A stretch of DNA of 64,000 bases from NCBI GenBank assembly GCA_035293765.1, contig DATGMF010000036.1:6610-70609 (forward strand), in the 5' to 3' direction. A model generated the notes under the pieces. That model worked only from the letters and a program-made list of their open reading frames with translations, searched no databases and was not told where the DNA came from. The DNA comes from DASRHT01 sp035293765. Its GTDB lineage: Bacteria > Chloroflexota > Ktedonobacteria > Ktedonobacterales > Ktedonobacteraceae. Each line of letters starts with the position of its first letter. The stretch's first letter is position 1. Shown one piece after another: positions 35,845-45,400 of this stretch. A program made the translations under genes and the position numbers.

Positions 35845-35879
35845 GATCAGTTGATCCTCATGCTCGGCACAGCAAAGAG

Positions 35880-35936
35880 GGTGAGATAGGCGTTACTCCA
35901 TTGTGAGAGAAAATCACGGTCTTGTGATCGTTTTGA
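35880..35936 (+). promoter_or_regulatory. TGTGA tandem-box array J (upstream of P-type ATPase remnant)
   Basis: GGTGA at 35880, TGTGA at 35902 and 35923 (22 and 21 bp), TTTGA at 35932. Points at the plus-strand remnant starting about 35 nt later. Weaker than arrays A, G and K. Confidence 0.42.
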
Positions 35937-35960
35937 GAAATCTCCCCGTTCTCCTTCTTA

Positions 35961-36435
35961 AGAAGATCTATTGAATATGCAAAAGCAGAGCAGACACATG
36001 TGTTTGCTCGCCTGTCCCCTGAAGCCGCAACGCTGGAATATCAGCTTGATTCGCAATTTTAGGGTCTTTATTGGCCCGATCAGCTCCATTTTTGATTTTC
36101 TCACCTTTTTCATCATGCTGGCGATCTTCCATGCCTCCGCACCACTCTTCCACACGGGGTGGTTTGTTGAATCGCTGGCGACACAAACGCTGGTGCTCTT
36201 CATTATTCGCACGGCGGGCAACTCGTTGCGTAGCCGTCCAAGTAGACCACTGGCAGCCACGACCTTGCTCATCGTTGCCATCGGGATCGTTCTGCCGTTC
36301 TCGCCGTTGGCTGGCTATCTCGGCTTTACCCCGTTACCAGCGCTCTACTTCCTCTTCCTCGTAGTGATGACAGTGACGTATCTCGTGCTTGTCGAGATCG
36401 TGAAGCGTCGATTGATGCGACAGATGGCGCAATAA
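35961..36435 (+). pseudogene. Remnant of a magnesium/cation P-type ATPase (C-terminal end, internal deletion)
   Basis: The open frame 35971-36435 encodes the last 140 or so residues of an MgtA-like P-type ATPase (LKPQRWNISLIRNF, GPISSIFDFLTFF, FHTGWFVESLATQTLVLFIIRTAG, LRSRPSRPLAATTLLIV). Just before, in a different frame (35961-36018), is the cytoplasmic text QTHVFARLSPE, typical of the nucleotide-domain region. Most of the pump is missing and the two parts are joined with a frameshift, so it is not functional. Its array J suggests a former place in the regulon. Confidence 0.8.
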
Positions 36436-36461
36436 GCCTCCATTAGAACAAACTTCAGTGT

Positions 36462-36509
36462 TGTGAGGATATCGTGAGATGCATATCCCGAAGGGTGAGC
36501 AGGTTGTGA
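36462..36509 (+). promoter_or_regulatory. TGTGA tandem-box array K (upstream of lipoprotein-HdeD-USP cluster)
   Basis: TGTGA at 36462, CGTGA at 36473, GGTGA at 36494 and TGTGA at 36505, spaced 11, 21, 11 bp. Points at the lipoprotein gene 121 nt on. Exactly the architecture of arrays A and C. Confidence 0.6.
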
Positions 36510-36629
36510 TGTGCCCACGCTACGCTTCATATAACAACGTTTTTACCGTCTGATACGGGTGGATTTGAAACAGTAACTCACCTATCGTATCAAGCGAATT
36601 TGTTGAAGGGCAAGAAGAAGAGGCGCTTT

Positions 36630-37130
36630 ATGCCACAGTCATGTACAACGTGTCTTATAAGATATCGTGCCTTAGTGATACTCATCCTGGCTCTGGCTAG
36701 TCTGCTCGTGGCTTGTGCTGGATTGTCACCATCGTTGGACCCAGCGGGAACCTCTACGCAAGACCCGCCCATCCCACAACTCACCGAAGCGACGCGTGGC
36801 ATTCTGGACACAACGGGAACCGTTCCACAAAGCTTTATTGAGCAACTACGGTCGCAATCAGATGAGGTGCAGGCACACGGATATCAAATCGCCGTCGTGT
36901 TTTTCAATAACCTGGCAAGCGATCCACATCAGTTTGCCACCCAGGTCTTTAATACCAACCGCATCGAGTACGCAAGAGGGCAACTCATCAACGAACAAAC
37001 GGACTTCAATAAGTGGTTGTTGACGCAGATTCCCATGAACCTGTTCTATCATCCTGTGCAGATTTTGGGATCAAATACTAACCCATCTGGGCCTATCCCG
37101 GTTCCAACCTATGTAGCGCCTACGCCATAA
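36630..37130 (+). CDS. Putative lipoprotein with a TPM-like domain
   Basis: 166 aa from ATG 36630. Positively charged start, hydrophobic helix and lipobox LLVAC with lipidated Cys29. After a Pro/Thr linker the region ILDTTGTVPQSFIEQLRSQ with YQIAVVFFNN resembles the TPM (YgcG-like) fold, though truncated; assignment tentative. The C-terminus is Pro-rich. First gene of a small cluster with the HdeD-like gene and a broken USP gene. Confidence 0.7.
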   Translation: MPQSCTTCLIRYRALVILILALASLLVACAGLSPSLDPAGTSTQDPPIPQLTEATRGILDTTGTVPQSFIEQLRSQSDEVQAHGYQIAVVFFNNLASDPHQFATQVFNTNRIEYARGQLINEQTDFNKWLLTQIPMNLFYHPVQILGSNTNPSGPIPVPTYVAPTP

Positions 37131-37188
37131 CTTTGGTCAGCTTGGAGAGATAGGCTCGTCCTTTCATGGTCTTATAAGGAGGAAAGAG

Positions 37189-37740
37189 ATGAACACGATA
37201 ATGTTCCGTCACTGGTGGGCTCTGGCCTTACGTGGCATCCTGGCGCTTCTTTTTGGCCTGGTGGCCTTATTCTGGCCCCGCCTCACCTTAGAGGTTCTAG
37301 TGATCTGCTTCGGAGCCTTTGCCATGATCAGCGGCATTTTTGCGCTTGTGGTGGCCCTTGGAGACCGGAAAATGCATGCAGGCTGGGGCGTACTGCTCGC
37401 GGAAGGTCTGGTTGGCATTGGCGTTGGTCTGCTTACCCTGTTCTGGCCAATCGTTACCGCTCTCATTCTGCTCTCCCTCATAGCCATCTGGGCTCTTGTC
37501 ACTGGTGGCCTTGAAATCGCTATTGCCATCTGGATGCATCGCAGAGTAGGGAACGAGTGGATGTTGCTGTTGAGCGGTATCGCTTCGCTGCTCCTGGGTG
37601 TGCTCCTGGTCGTGTTTCCTGTAGCAGGATTGCAGGCACTGGCCTGGTTCATTGGCATCTATGCCCTGGTCTTTGGCGCTTTGCTCGTTTTCCTCAGTTT
37701 CCAATGGAGGTCGCTCAGGCGAAAGATGGTGATCATGTGA
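37189..37740 (+). CDS. HdeD-like (DUF308) membrane protein
   Basis: 183 aa with six predicted hydrophobic helices and the repeated ILALLFGLVALFWP / GIASLLLGVLLVVFP pattern of the DUF308/HdeD family. GGAGGAAA precedes the ATG. Function unclear in this family (acid or stress linked). It lies between the lipoprotein gene and the USP remnant. Confidence 0.85.
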   Translation: MNTIMFRHWWALALRGILALLFGLVALFWPRLTLEVLVICFGAFAMISGIFALVVALGDRKMHAGWGVLLAEGLVGIGVGLLTLFWPIVTALILLSLIAIWALVTGGLEIAIAIWMHRRVGNEWMLLLSGIASLLLGVLLVVFPVAGLQALAWFIGIYALVFGALLVFLSFQWRSLRRKMVIM

Positions 37741-37788
37741 TCTCGGCAGAACCAGTCGAACTAACTACAGCTACTAAGGAGCGTTCAT

Positions 37789-37947
37789 ATGTTTCAGCGT
37801 ATTCTAGTTCCCCTGGATGGGTCATTACGTGCACAGCAAGCTGTGCCGGTCGCTGCATGTATCGCACGAGCGGAGGGCAGTACAGTGTTTCTTGTCCAGG
37901 TCGTGAGCCCATCCCTCCGTTGCTCCCATCAGCCCAGAGATTGCTGA
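37789..37947 (+). pseudogene. Truncated universal stress protein gene (N-terminal piece)
   Basis: MFQRILVPLDGSLRAQQAVP starts a USP domain with an intact AAGGAG ribosome site 7 nt upstream. Homology ends at about residue 41 (VQVVSP, 37911); eleven unrelated codons and TGA follow. The join lies exactly where an antisense fhs fragment begins. The nucleotide-binding half is absent. Confidence 0.8.
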
Positions 37948-38105
37948 CGTACGCTCCTTCCGCGCCTGCCTCGACGGCGATACGCTTGATGACGGCGATG
38001 TCCTCGCCATGGTCATGGGTAAAACGATTAATCGTCACTACCACTGGCAGGCCGAACGCCCTGGCATTCTCAATCTGTTTGATCAGGTTGCAGGCCATTT
38101 GCCTG
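37912..38105 (-). pseudogene. fhs: Internal fragment of formate-tetrahydrofolate ligase
   Basis: Minus-strand frame encodes ACNLIKQIENARAFGLPVVV, TINRF, AVIKRIAVEAGAEGAYVSNL, WADG: an internal segment of Fhs. Only about 62 codons survive, bounded left by the USP piece and right by transposase-like text. Not functional. Confidence 0.75.
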
Positions 38106-38330
38106 CATCGGGTTGAGGCAGGTAGTGCGCGAAGACTGCTCGCAAGCTCTCTTCATCGATGTGCCCATACTCAAACGCTTCCTACAAACTCGGCCACTTG
38201 CGCTCAAACCACAACGATTGCGAGACTTCGGGAAACGATTTGGCCGCCGTTTCTGCCATCAGTGCATCCACCGTGTTGAACGGCGCGTCCTTTGGAGTTG
38301 AGAGAAAATGCCGATAATACATCATTGGTA
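38100..38330 (-). pseudogene. Fragment of a putative DDE transposase N-terminus
   Basis: Minus-strand text reads FLSTPKDAPFNTVDALMAET, ..KSFPEVSQSLWFERKWPS and, after a frameshift near 38185, AFEYGHIDEESLRAVFAHYL. The pattern resembles the start of transposase families abundant in Ktedonobacteria (from memory, low certainty). It cuts off the AAC(3)-like remnant on its right. Confidence 0.4.
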
Positions 38331-38339
38331 CGGAAGACA

Positions 38340-38683
38340 CGCAGAATCTACAGGAGCATGTTGAGCTCTTTATCGATGGGCAGATCGTCCGAATAGAGCA
38401 CTGCGCGGCTGAGAGCGACATCAAACTCCTGCCACGTCTCCGCGCTGGCAGCCGTGTTATGGGGACGAACGAGTCCCGGAGGAGCAGGCCCCCCCTGTCA
38501 TATCCCAGGTGCCTGCAGGCAAAAGCAGCGTCCCGCAGGTAGCGAGCAGAGCCTGACAGACGGTCTGAGCGCCCCCCCCTCAGTCGGTCCGAAAGATCGC
38601 AACGAAGCATGCACCACAACCGTCGAAGATCGTTGCAAACCTAGAGCTTGTAATCCTTGTATGATATCATCTAATGTAATCAT
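38340..38683 (-). pseudogene. AAC(3)-family N-acetyltransferase remnant with two poly-G frameshifts
   Basis: Starts MITLDDIIQGLQALGLQRSS and VVVHASLRSFGPTEGG, as in AAC(3)/YokD proteins. At an 8-G run (about 38571-38578) the frame shifts to GAQTVCQALLATCGTLLLPA, then at a 7-G run (about 38489-38495) to PAPPGLVRPHNTAASAETWQ and FDVALSRAVLYSDDLP. The rest is missing. Either decayed or, less likely, a homopolymer sequencing artefact on top of a truncation. Confidence 0.75.
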
Positions 38684-38705
38684 CTTCCTTATGTGTGCTC
38701 CTGCC

Positions 38706-39263
38706 CTATTCTAGTATATGCTCCTCATCCAGGTTAATATGATACCTTTCTACTTGAGGCGCGAATTGCTCACGAATCTGACCGATCAGCTGTCCAATCG
38801 GGAGAGGAAGGTTGGATTGGGGAATGCTTAGTGCCGGTTGAGGAACGGTCACATCCAATTGTCGGGGAGGTTGTTTGCCGTGCCTGGCAAAAAAAGCAAC
38901 GAGCCCCGCTGGTGAAAGATCCACGGTGAGTGCCAGGGTCGTCCTCGTCAGCAAGGAACAATAAATTGCGTCGATCTCTTCCCATTTTATGGTCATACTC
39001 AGCATCGGCCTCAAGCTGAAGATACCTTCGGCATTGATAATAAGTACCGGGGTGTGCGTCAATCTTCGGTACAGGAGCATCAAGAAGGCGCTTCCCACAA
39101 AGAAGAGACAGGATGCTATGAGCGCTGGCAGTTGCCCTTTGCCGAGAAGAAGAAAGACTATTCCCAACACCAGCGACAGAATCGCAAAAAGAATCGCTCC
39201 TATCTTATCGGAGGAAGATGCACTGAGCACAATCTCTTGTTGCTGATTCTCCGTATTTGCCAC
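38706..39263 (-). CDS. STM3941-like small membrane protein
   Basis: 185 aa from the GTG at 39263, chosen for the GGAGAGGAG site; the frame is open further upstream. Two hydrophobic helices near the start (GAILFAILSLVLGIVFLLLG, ALIASCLFFVGSAFLMLLY) are followed by a PH-like soluble part (PVLIINAEGIF, IKWEEIDAIY). The pattern is that of STM3941-family proteins, of unknown function. Stands alone. Confidence 0.7.
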   Translation of the reverse strand: MANTENQQQEIVLSASSSDKIGAILFAILSLVLGIVFLLLGKGQLPALIASCLFFVGSAFLMLLYRRLTHTPVLIINAEGIFSLRPMLSMTIKWEEIDAIYCSLLTRTTLALTVDLSPAGLVAFFARHGKQPPRQLDVTVPQPALSIPQSNLPLPIGQLIGQIREQFAPQVERYHINLDEEHILE

Positions 39264-39300
39264 AATCTTCTCCTCTCCTCTCAAATGCTTTTTCTAAGTT

Positions 39301-39334
39301 TCTATGCGCTTCAAAAATTTTTGAAGCGCATAGA
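39301..39334. terminator. Perfect 34-bp palindrome between the RHS gene and the STM3941-like gene
   Basis: Centre A5/T5 flanked by TGCGCTTC/GAAGCGCA; perfect inverted repeat. It lies past the stop of the RHS gene (39500) in its direction of transcription. No long T tail, so terminator function is probable but not certain. Nothing else is seen in 39264-39499. Confidence 0.5.
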
Positions 39335-39499
39335 GGTAATCATAACATGGTGGACAAGAAAGTTTTAGAACGATGAGATAGAGTTCCTGTCGTTCCTAAA
39401 CCTTCTACCATCCTAAAAGAAAAGTGGAATTGGGCAATCAGGACGCGCAAAGTGGACCAGCTTTTTTGGCTCATCTAGATTGCCCACTCCTTTCAGGCA

Positions 39500-42400
39500 T
39501 TAGAACATGAAGTGCCCTCCTATACGAATACCGTAGGTTGCATACGGGCTACTCGTTATAACAGGAACGATGGTGCGGATACCCTGTACTCCTCCCTGGA
39601 CCACGCCTGATACGGCGCTCGATCTGACACCTTGCCAGAACCACCTGCTACTTCTTGCAGCGGCTTTAGCCGCATTAGAAAAATTCCGATAGCCTGGAGG
39701 CAACTTTGGAAGGCCCCAATGATTATAAGCCCATTGGCCGGCAAATCCTCCGACGAATCCGATTCCGGCAGACCATAAGGCCGAGCCCCAATCAATCGCC
39801 TGGTTCCTGCCATTTTCCCAATTACTCCATACCTGACCTGCTACATCTCCGGCGAAGCCTCCTGCTGCCTGAATAGTTCCTTGCAGCAGTGCTCGTCCTA
39901 GCCCTGCGCTTCCTGAAAACATCGCTCTGGCCCCCAAAGCGCCCAGGCCGCCAACCCATGCCGTGGCCGCACTGGAAATGGCTCCAATCGCAGCCCCTTC
40001 GAAAACGCTTTGCAAGCCATTGGCAAAACTCTGATGGCTGACATATGCCCCAACCGCAGAGCTGGCTGCTCCGACTCCTGCGCCAATCGCAGCCGCCGTC
40101 GTAACGCTCGCAAGGGTCATTGATGCGGAGGCCGAAAGCCCTACCGCTGCTCCTCCGGCAACAACTCCTGTTGCGCCGATAGCCATCGCCCCGACTCCCG
40201 TGCCAACCAGCGCGCCTGCAACCGCACCCACCCCGGCGCTCACAGCAACGTGTCCCCAGTTGATTGGCTTGCCTGAGGCGGCCTGACTGACAATGCTGGT
40301 AGCGGCACCAATGGCGCCCCCGATCACAGCACCGATAATGGCGGTACAAAGCGGCCAGCAGTGCCCGCTCGGATCGGTCCGTGTCTCCGGGTCGCCGCCC
40401 ACATAGGCATAGGGGTCCGTGCCCTGGGCATTGCCCTGGACCGTATCGGCGGCGAGGAATTGTCCCACCACCGGGTCGTAGTAGCGCGCCACATAGTAAT
40501 CCAGCCCGCTAACGCTATCGGAGCGCTGTCCGGTAAAGCCAATGCTGGTTGGCAGGATACCCGAGCTATAGCGCGAATTGCCATAGGGTCCGTAGAGCTG
40601 TGACCCGACCAGATTGCCGTTACTGTCCAGCACGGCCACCTGGCTGCCCAGCGCATCATAGCCAAAGTAGTACAGCGTCCCGTTGACTCTGGCAGCGATG
40701 CGCGTCCCGCTCACCGTATAATACGTCGTGGTGGTCGTGGCCCCACCGGTGGTTTGCACCTCTTCGATGCCGCCGATATAGGCAGTGAGCGTGGTCGTGC
40801 CGTTCACGGTGGTCTGCATGGCGACGCGGTTGCCTGCGCCATCATAGAGGTAGTTGGCCGTTGAACTCGGGGTACCCGGCTGGTTCTGCCAGGACGCAAG
40901 CCGCCCTTCCATGTCGTAACTGAGCTGCTGACCCGTCTGCGTGCCTGAACAGGTAGTCGTGCTGCCTGGCGCACGGCAGGTCAGGTTGCCTTCCGCGTCA
41001 TAAGCCGCGCTGTACCCGTTACTGGTTGCGGTGATGGCATGTGGATGGCTGCTGTCCCCATAGGTGTAGTTGCCTGCCGGGCCGGTGACGAGGCCATCAA
41101 CGACGTTGTAGCTATCACTTTGCTGGTATTGCGCCGCCGTAAGTGTGCCTGGCGTCAGGCTCGCGCATGGCGGCGTTCCCGTGGCGCCAGCCCAGGTCAG
41201 CCGATCCAGGCTGTCATAACAGAACTGTTGCGTATCCGTCGCGCTCGCGATACTCGTCTGCACGCTGGTGACGTTGCTGGCGGCGTCGTAGGTTGGCTGC
41301 GTAGAGTAGACGAGCGCGTTGGTGCTCGTCTGGGTGAGCGAGGCCGAGGTCAGTCGCATGCCGGTGTCGTAGCTGGCGGCGTAGTTGGCTCCATTGCCGA
41401 AGCTCATCGCGGTGATCTTGCCAGCAGCCCCTGCCAGCCCGCTATAAGCTAGATTAGAAGCCAGGGGGGTGACCGTGCTCCCCGTCTGGGTCGTCAGACT
41501 CGCCAGCCAGCCCGTCGAGGAATAGCCTGGAATGACCACCTCCCCGGTGGGATAGGTCTGGCTGCTCACCTGCCCGTGATCATTATATGCCGTTTGTAAT
41601 GTGTAGCTGGTTCCGTTAACGATGACGGTCTCGCTGACTTGTTGCCCGCGTCCATCATAGCTGTAGGCATAGGAGCCAGAGAGGCCGCCGCTGCCGCTGA
41701 AGTTTTCGCTGGTTAACTGACCCACGCCATCATTGCCATTGGCGGTACTATCGTAGGTATAGCTGACCAGAGCTCCAGTGGGACTATTGGTACTATTTTT
41801 CCAGAGAGGTCGGTTCAGGCCATCATAGCCGGTAAAGACCGTACCCGCACTTCCTCGTGCATCCACCGATTGTATGACGTTGCCATTGGGATCGTAGATG
41901 AACGTCGTCGTCCCCCGATCAGGATCACTCTGACTGGTCACACGCCCCAAATCATCATAGACGGCACTGGTGACACTGCCATCGGGAGATTTCGTCGAGA
42001 GCAGGTTCCCGGCCGCATCATAGCTGTACGTCGTCGTGGCATAGAGGGCAATACTGCCACCGGTACCGGTGTAGGTCTGGCTATAGTTGCGTTTGCCTTG
42101 TCCTCCGGTGAGGGTGGCCACCTGATGCCCATTGGCATCCACGGCCATACTCTGCACGTAACAGCCGGTATCACTCGTTCCCGCAACGCCGCAGATCACA
42201 CTGGCGGTGGTGGTGCTGGTGTGCGAGTTGGGATCGGTCACACTGGTGGTACGCTCATTGGGGTAGCTGGTGCTCGTCCCCGGCTGCGTGCTGTCCGGGA
42301 GCGAGTATGCTGCTGCCCCTGGAGCACCTGTGTAGGCGGTGACGAAGTACGGATTGCTCTTGAAGACCTGTCGGCCAGCCATGTCATAATAGGCATAGGT

Positions 42401-45400
42401 GACCACGTCTTGCCCGTTAAACCCTGGCGCACGCGTCTCTACCAGCCGCTCCTCGCCATCGTAGAAGGCTCGCGTAGTGACGGTGGCGCTGCCAGTGAGT
42501 CGGTCGATCTCGTCGATTTCTGTGCAGGGCGACTGCGCAGCAGTGCCGCTGCACCAGTTGGTATAGACCCACTGTTTGGTGAGCACGCCACTGGCCTCAC
42601 CGGGCAAGGTTTCGCCTGTCATACGTCCCAATGCGTCGTACGTGACGCTGGTCGTTTGCCCATTGGCGTCGGTGGTGCTGGCTGGCCAGGTCCCGAAGCC
42701 AAAGAGCGCGCCCGTGTTGGCGTAACTGGTGCTGCTCGCTTGATTGAGCGCATTGCTTGTGGTGGTGGGATAGACGGCAAAGGTGCTCTCATAGGTGGTG
42801 CAGTTCGTGTACTGCACGCTACTGACGGTACAACCGGTATGGCCGCTGATCCCGCCGTTGGCGTCAGCATCGGTGGTGCCAATGGTATTGCCATAGGGAT
42901 CGTAGACGGTCGTGGTCGTGCTGGGCCCACTGGGCGTATAGCTATTCGCTGAGGAGCCGCAGTTGGCATATTTGGTCTCGGTCGTCGCCTGTCCCTCGGT
43001 AAGGGTGGAGGTCTGCCCCGTGAGGTAGCCCTGACCATCGTAGCTGGTGTACGTACAAGTCAGGCGATTGCCAGAGCCATCCTCCGTAGTAGTAAGCGCC
43101 GGAGTATCGATAATGTAGGTGCCACTGGCGCTATTCTGGGTCGCGGTGACGGCGTCGTTCCAGACGTAGGCGGTCTTGTGGATCACCTGACCGGGGCTGC
43201 CGCCGTTGCTCGTCACCGTTTCCTGCGTGACCCGCCCAAAGCTGTCATAGGTGGGGACCGAGGTCGTGGTGACGCTATTGCCCGAGCCGTTGTGGATCTC
43301 GCTCACCTGCTGGGTGGCCTGGATATCACAGACCGCCACCGGGTTGTTGTGTTCGAGCGCGCTCACCAGTTGCCCATCCCAGTTACCATACTGGCTGGAC
43401 GCTGGCGTGCCGCTTACTCCGCTGGGTGGACAGACGGCCTGGTAGGTGGTGGTATCGTGCTTGAGCAGGGTCTGCCCATCGGTGTCATAGAGGAAGGTTT
43501 CGTACTCATGCCCATGAGCGGCGTTGTTGAGATGCCACCAGGGGTCGGCATGGCAGGGGTTGTTGGTGAAACATTTCACCTGGCTCATGTCGTAGAGGCC
43601 ATAGCCTTCGGTGGCAAAGTACTTATGCACCTCTCTGGCCCCGTCAGGCAGTGAGACCGAGACCTGGGCAAACCCCATGAACTTGACGTTGTAGAAGCCC
43701 AGGTAGTCGAAGTCGTTCTGGTTGCCCCAGTACATCCCTGCCACACAATCGCCGCACGCCTGAGCGATCAGCGGATAGCTGAGCTGATAGGTGTAGCTGG
43801 TGCTGCTGGTGACAGGCGTGCTGGTTTGCTGCCCGCCCTGACCATTCTGCGTCAGCCGAACCGTCGTGCTGCTCTCCTGCGTGAGGACGACGTGGCTCCA
43901 GTTCTCATCATCAACCATATCACAGGGATAGCCGCTCTGGTGGAAATTACAATAGAGCGGATCGGCGTTGTTGGAGCCGCCCCCCGGCACGCCGTGGGTA
44001 TTGTTGCGGGCCAGTGCGTAGGTAAAGGTCTGGGCCATGCCCATGCCGTTGCTGGCGCTGGCCAGATAGCGGCTATTATTGGCGTAGCTCTGGCTCCAGA
44101 GCAGACAGCCGCTGCCATTGCCGGTGTTCCACGACGGTCCGCAGTTGGTGGACAGGTTGGGATGGAATTGCGAATCTTCGTAGTAGTTGGTCATCGTCGT
44201 GTAGGTAAAGGTGCGCATGGGCAACCGGGTGGTGCCATCGCTTCCCACTTCCTGGATCTGCGTCAGGTCCAGCATACCGGCGACTGACTCGTTTTTGCCC
44301 GTGACCGGATCGACAATCGTCGTCGGAGCGGACTGCTCATAGCCGAGCTGGTAGTCGCGCAAGGTATTCCACGAGGCGGTTCCGCTGTTGCGTACCTGCA
44401 CCTGGACATCGTTGAGTACGAAGGTGCTCTGTACCAATGGAGCGGCAGCGCCCCCACTGCTGGAAAGGTCAAAGGGATCGTCACAGCGCAGGCTCGCTCC
44501 GGTATTGCAGCCGCTTGGCGCGGTTCCGGTAAGGCGAGCCACGCTATGGCTGGCGGGGAAGTTGACCCGCACCAGGGGAGCCCAGTTGGAACCGGTACAC
44601 ATCGTCTGAGCATTGCGGCAGTTGGGCGAATCGTACTCGATGGTCGAAAGAACCTCGTCACGCGGATAGGTAAAGGTTCGCCCTGAGGTGCTGCTGGTCC
44701 AGGATTGCATATCCTGCTGATAGGTCAGGTGAACCTGGTTGCCTTGTGGGTCGGTGATCATATCCAGGTTCCAACCAGTAATCAGGGCGCCGATGCCCGA
44801 TTCGTAGTAGTATTGCAGCGAGTCAAGCGTACAGCCGAACTCTTCCATCACGCCATTGGTGAGCCAGACGCGGAAGCAGGGCGGATGTACCGTTGTGCTG
44901 CTGAGCGTGAGGGGACCCACGTAGGAATAGATTTTGGCATGGGATTCCGTCGCAGTATGCCACAGGATCGGGCAGGGGAACGCGCTGGAAGAGCCGGTAC
45001 CGCAATAATCATAGGGCGTATCATCAAAAAATGTCGAGACATTGATATTGGGCGGAATCAATTCGGAACTGGTGCCGAAGGGATCGCTGATCTGCCAGGT
45101 GCTTTCCCAGTTGGTGCCACAGCCGCTGGTCTGGCAACCCGCGACCACGTTATGCTCAGACCAGTTGATCGAGCCGAGCGAGAGGTTCCAGCCTTCACCC
45201 ACCCAGCCAGCCGCTCCCGAGGGGCTGTGCTGTTCGGTAACGCTTTCAGAGCTATAACTGAGTGAGATTGGCGGTAAGAGGCCGCCGGGCGCTGAGGGCA
45301 GATCAATGGGATAGCCCGCGCTCAAGCTGCCTGCGTTGAGATCGACGTTAAAAAGATCAGGCTTGCCAAAGGTCGAGATGGAGGCATCGCTATTCCAGCT

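Noticed and set aside
37557..38279. 240-codon plus-strand open frame
   Set aside because: Runs out of frame through the HdeD gene and the remnants; no homology in that frame.
41870..42952. 360-codon plus-strand open frame
   Set aside because: Antisense to the RHS repeats, low-complexity Gly/Ile/Arg text typical of a shadow frame.
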